From positions 186,001-250,000 of the forward strand of contig JAEZCA010000035.1 in the NCBI GenBank assembly GCA_023412665.1: 64,000 bases of DNA, written 5' to 3'. Every line of letters starts with the position of its first letter. Positions within the stretch are counted from its first letter, which is position 1. Below the pieces are notes generated by a model. The model saw only the letters and a program-made list of their open reading frames with translations. It was not told the DNA's origin and made no database searches. Both the position numbers and the translations under genes were made by a program. This document shows positions 63,054 to 64,000 of the stretch, one piece after another. The DNA comes from Bacillota bacterium. Lineage in GTDB: Bacteria; Bacillota; Clostridia; Acetivibrionales; DTU013.

Positions 63054-63626
63054 TTACCCTTTGGCCAAAATAATTGCTTTCGCTATATCCTTCATTGTAA
63101 TTCTGTTATTCCTGCTCTTTTTCTTGATCAACTCATATGCCTCAAGTTCTGTGTAACCTTCCTTTTCTACCAATATCCATTTTGCTTTTTCGACAATCTT
63201 TCTGCTTTCAAGGGTATCGTTCAGCTTCCTTACTTTGTGTTCGTATTCAAGAACCCTTTGATAATTCATGCGTGTCAAATCGGCAATCTGAAGTATCGCC
63301 TCGTCAAATACCGGCTTAGTCATATACGTTATTATTCTCGAATTCCTCAGAAAGTTAATGACCTCATCATTTCTGACATTAATAACAAGGATACATGCAG
63401 CAAGCAATTCTTCATCCAAAACTTCAAGTGTGCCTGTAATCTCCCTAAACCTATTAGCAGCTTCAATAACCACAAGTTCAGGACAACAGCTTCTTATATG
63501 CCTAAGTATGTTGTGGTAATCCCTGGAATATCCTATAAATACATGCCCATTGGCAACAAGAGCATGCTTGAACGATGAAAGAACCTCCTTATCATCTCCG
63601 AATAATATAAATTTAGAATGCTCCAC
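63054..63626 (-). CDS. ANTAR-domain antitermination regulator with variant receiver domain
   Basis: The 190-residue protein has a receiver-like domain (about 1-120) followed by a coiled segment and an ANTAR RNA-binding domain (about 130-190; AKWILVEKEGYTELEAYELI then a helix with ITMKDIAKAIILAKG). The receiver keeps the acidic pair Asp11/Asp12 and the Lys-Pro of MTKP, but Glu55 sits where the phosphorylated Asp normally lies (LVVIEA). ANTAR proteins bind paired hairpins in leader RNA and prevent termination. The start is GTG after GGGAGG. It lies about 300 bases upstream of nifH on the same strand with its own promoter, so it is the likely nif antiterminator. Confidence 0.85.
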   Translation of the reverse strand: MEHSKFILFGDDKEVLSSFKHALVANGHVFIGYSRDYHNILRHIRSCCPELVVIEAANRFREITGTLEVLDEELLAACILVINVRNDEVINFLRNSRIITYMTKPVFDEAILQIADLTRMNYQRVLEYEHKVRKLNDTLESRKIVEKAKWILVEKEGYTELEAYELIKKKSRNNRITMKDIAKAIILAKG

Positions 63627-63773
63627 CTTTCATCCCTCCCGTTAACCTGTTGGTGAAGTTTCATAAATATAATACAAAAAGCTCTTCGTCCACAGGGTAA
63701 ACTGTTTCTGAAAAGCTTCTATGCTCTTTGTTTAAGCTACATCAATGCAGCCAGATTATTAAATTATTAGAAT

Positions 63774-63802
63774 AATATAACACATAAAAAAACTATCCGC
63801 AA
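63774..63802 (-). promoter_or_regulatory. Promoter of the ANTAR regulator gene
   Basis: On the minus strand TTGCGG (63797-63802) and TATATT (63774-63779) have a 17-base spacer, giving a leader of about 140 bases. Confidence 0.6.
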
Positions 63803-63930
63803 GTTATAACGCATCAATTGTAGAAAATTTTTCCTACCTCTGCAACCAATAATTTTTAATCAACTTTACTATTTTTTGTTTAAAGTATTAATTGTCAGGG
63901 AAAAAGAAATGTAAAAAATTCTGTGCCCTT

Positions 63931-64000
63931 TCAGGCAATCTTATCTGGATAGCGCCTGGAAACATTACCGTACATCAGATCATCGTTGCATATTACATCA
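63931..64000 (-). CDS. Possible 3' end of a coding sequence at the window edge
   Basis: A minus-strand frame reads NDDLMYGNVSRRYPDKIA to a TGA at 63931 and is open to the edge. It is only about 23 codons, so coding status and family cannot be judged. Confidence 0.2.
   Translation of the reverse strand, partial: DVICNDDLMYGNVSRRYPDKIA

Overview
The window looks like the chromosome of an anaerobic, saccharolytic, nitrogen-fixing Clostridia (Firmicutes). The signs are strong Gram-positive Shine-Dalgarno sites, an S-layer-anchored fibronectin-type protein, a class III (oxygen-sensitive) ribonucleotide reductase, a CE7 esterase, and a molybdenum nitrogenase cluster in the Clostridium pasteurianum arrangement (fused nifN-B, split nifV, modA-modB inside the cluster). 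Species cannot be fixed from the sequence; a relative of the cellulolytic clostridia is only a guess.

Layout. 1-7.7 kb: truncated M29 aminopeptidase, tandem palindromic repeat, oligoendopeptidase F, nagB, and a 1195-residue FN3/SLH surface protein. 7.9-12.1 kb: tRNA-Arg(CCT), then a decayed accessory patch with a leucine-rich-repeat gene broken by about five indels, a decayed duplicate of its 3' end, a broken TPR gene, a two-TM DUF3592-like protein and a ubiquitin-like YukD/EsaB-type protein. 12.5-18.6 kb: DMT exporter, PIN-PhoH protein, and a cobalamin riboswitch controlling nrdG-nrdD (NrdD carries a C-terminal glutaredoxin-like domain). 18.6-22.9 kb: CE7 esterase, PfkB kinase, a 280-bp long inverted-repeat element and an acyl-CoA synthetase.

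23-37.2 kb: a large sugar catabolic locus on the minus strand with no recognisable substrate. It comprises an RbsABC-type importer, two TIM-barrel epimerase/isomerases, two Gfo/Idh dehydrogenases, a zinc alcohol dehydrogenase, a fucose-isomerase-like protein, an FGGY kinase, a DeoR regulator and a HAD phosphatase. Three sigma-A-type promoters in the locus share a similar AT-rich operator-like sequence, which suggests one DeoR-controlled regulon.

37.4-50 kb: MutS-like ATPase, small unknown protein, a five-gene envelope-response operon (exported protein, ABC transporter, histidine kinase, response regulator), an orphan lactate-racemase LarA homologue with every cofactor residue in place, an aspartate-type aminotransferase and a polar amino acid ABC transporter.

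50.1-63.6 kb: the nif cluster on the minus strand: ANTAR regulator, nifH, nifI1, nifI2, nifD, nifK, nifE, nifN-B, [2Fe-2S] ferredoxin, modA, modB, nifV-omega, nifV-alpha. A consensus promoter, a stem-loop and an intrinsic terminator precede nifH. With an RNA-binding ANTAR protein encoded just upstream, this points to transcription antitermination as the switch for nitrogen fixation; that link is inference.
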